64,000 nt of DNA from Oceanimonas aquatica (lineage in GTDB: Bacteria > Pseudomonadota > Gammaproteobacteria > Enterobacterales > Aeromonadaceae), in NCBI RefSeq assembly GCF_030732065.1, contig NZ_JAVBHX010000003.1:124001-188000 (forward strand), given 5' to 3'. The first letter of the stretch is position 1. Every line of letters begins with the position of its first letter. Below the pieces are notes generated by a model, which had not been told where the DNA came from, made no database searches, and saw nothing but the letters and a program-made list of their open reading frames with translations. The translations under genes and the position numbers were made by a program. Below are positions 63,771 through 64,000 of this stretch, in pieces.

Positions 63771-64000
63771 TTACTGTTTATCCACGCCGGCAAGAAAGTC
63801 GAGGGGGCTGTGTGTACCGGCAAAGTGCTGACCGAGCACATGGGTGTAAATCTGAGTGGTGCGCACATCGCTGTGCCCAAGCAGCTCCTGTACGGTTCTG
63901 ATATCGCGGCCGCTTTCAAGCAGGTGAGTGGCAAATGAATGGCGAAAGGTATGGCAACTGATGCGCTTGTTGCAGATGCCGGCCTGACGAACTGCCGCTT
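63771..64000 (-). CDS. intI: Integron-type integrase (IntI), 3' end, cut by window end
   Basis: The minus strand reads, up to the stop at 63771, [40 protein letters not shown] and SPLDFLAG: the H-x-x-R, GH and tyrosine boxes of a tyrosine recombinase, with the wording typical of IntI. The remainder is outside the window. In integrons intI points away from its cassette array, so attI and any cassettes would lie to the right of this window. The IntI-specific insertion (I2) is also outside view. Confidence 0.8.
   Translation of the reverse strand, partial: AAVRQAGICNKRISCHTFRHSFATHLLESGRDIRTVQELLGHSDVRTTQIYTHVLGQHFAGTHSPLDFLAGVDKQ

Overview
The window looks like a chromosomal segment of a GC-rich marine gammaproteobacterium. 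The order rne / rluC / HAD / maf / yceD-rpmF-plsX-fabHDG-acpP-fabF-pabC-mltG-tmk-holB-tatD is typical of Aeromonas- and Vibrio-like bacteria. With the petrobactin, TRAP and prp/acnD loci it suggests an Aeromonadales relative such as Oceanimonas, Oceanisphaera or Zobellella. That placement is inferred from gene content, not from a search.

Layout. (1) 1-10.7 kb is a siderophore locus: the 3' end of asbB, asbC, a fused asbD-asbE and asbF (petrobactin synthesis), an orphan OmpR-type regulator with a degenerate receiver, a TonB-dependent receptor behind a probable Fur box, a DUF2218 protein, and a complete periplasmic-binding-protein/ABC importer. (2) 10.8-14.2 kb is a methionine module: a MetR-like regulator with a perfect MetR box in front of it, then DUF1852 (MesX) and a core methionine synthase (MesD-like). 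(3) 14.3-14.7 kb is a scar with a truncated low-molecular-weight phosphatase start and an integrase tail. (4) 15-26.8 kb is a catabolic region: LysR regulator, TRAP transporter with a universal stress protein, glyoxalase, then a six-gene operon (Rieske oxygenase, its reductase, a sugar-epimerase-like dehydrogenase, an unknown protein, a DUF1116 protein and an amidase). The substrate is unknown. (5) 26.8-33.3 kb is accessory DNA: remnants of an S24 phage repressor and of a P2-type gpD gene flank an AT-rich block with a YejK/NA37-like protein, a membrane protein, a convergent coiled-coil membrane protein, and a HicA/HicB pair with an unusual gap.

(6) 33.4-50.1 kb is core genome: phosphatase, RNase E, RluC, HAD, Maf, and the fatty-acid and replication cluster. 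(7) 50.1-52.6 kb has REP-like palindromes, NfeD and SPFH membrane-quality genes, a PIN-like protein and a wrecked DUF6998 gene. (8) 52.8-61.4 kb is a complete 2-methylcitrate operon for propionate (GntR regulator, prpB, prpC, acnD, prpF, prpE). (9) 61.4-64 kb has a Fic protein, DUF503, a DsbA-family protein and, cut by the window end, the 3' end of an integron-type integrase. Any cassette array would be expected beyond the right edge.

How the parts connect: regions 1 and 2 are self-contained operons with visible operators. Region 4 probably takes up and oxidises one nitrogen-containing organic acid. Region 5 is the most likely home of an undescribed conflict system. No CRISPR array, tRNA or rRNA was seen.
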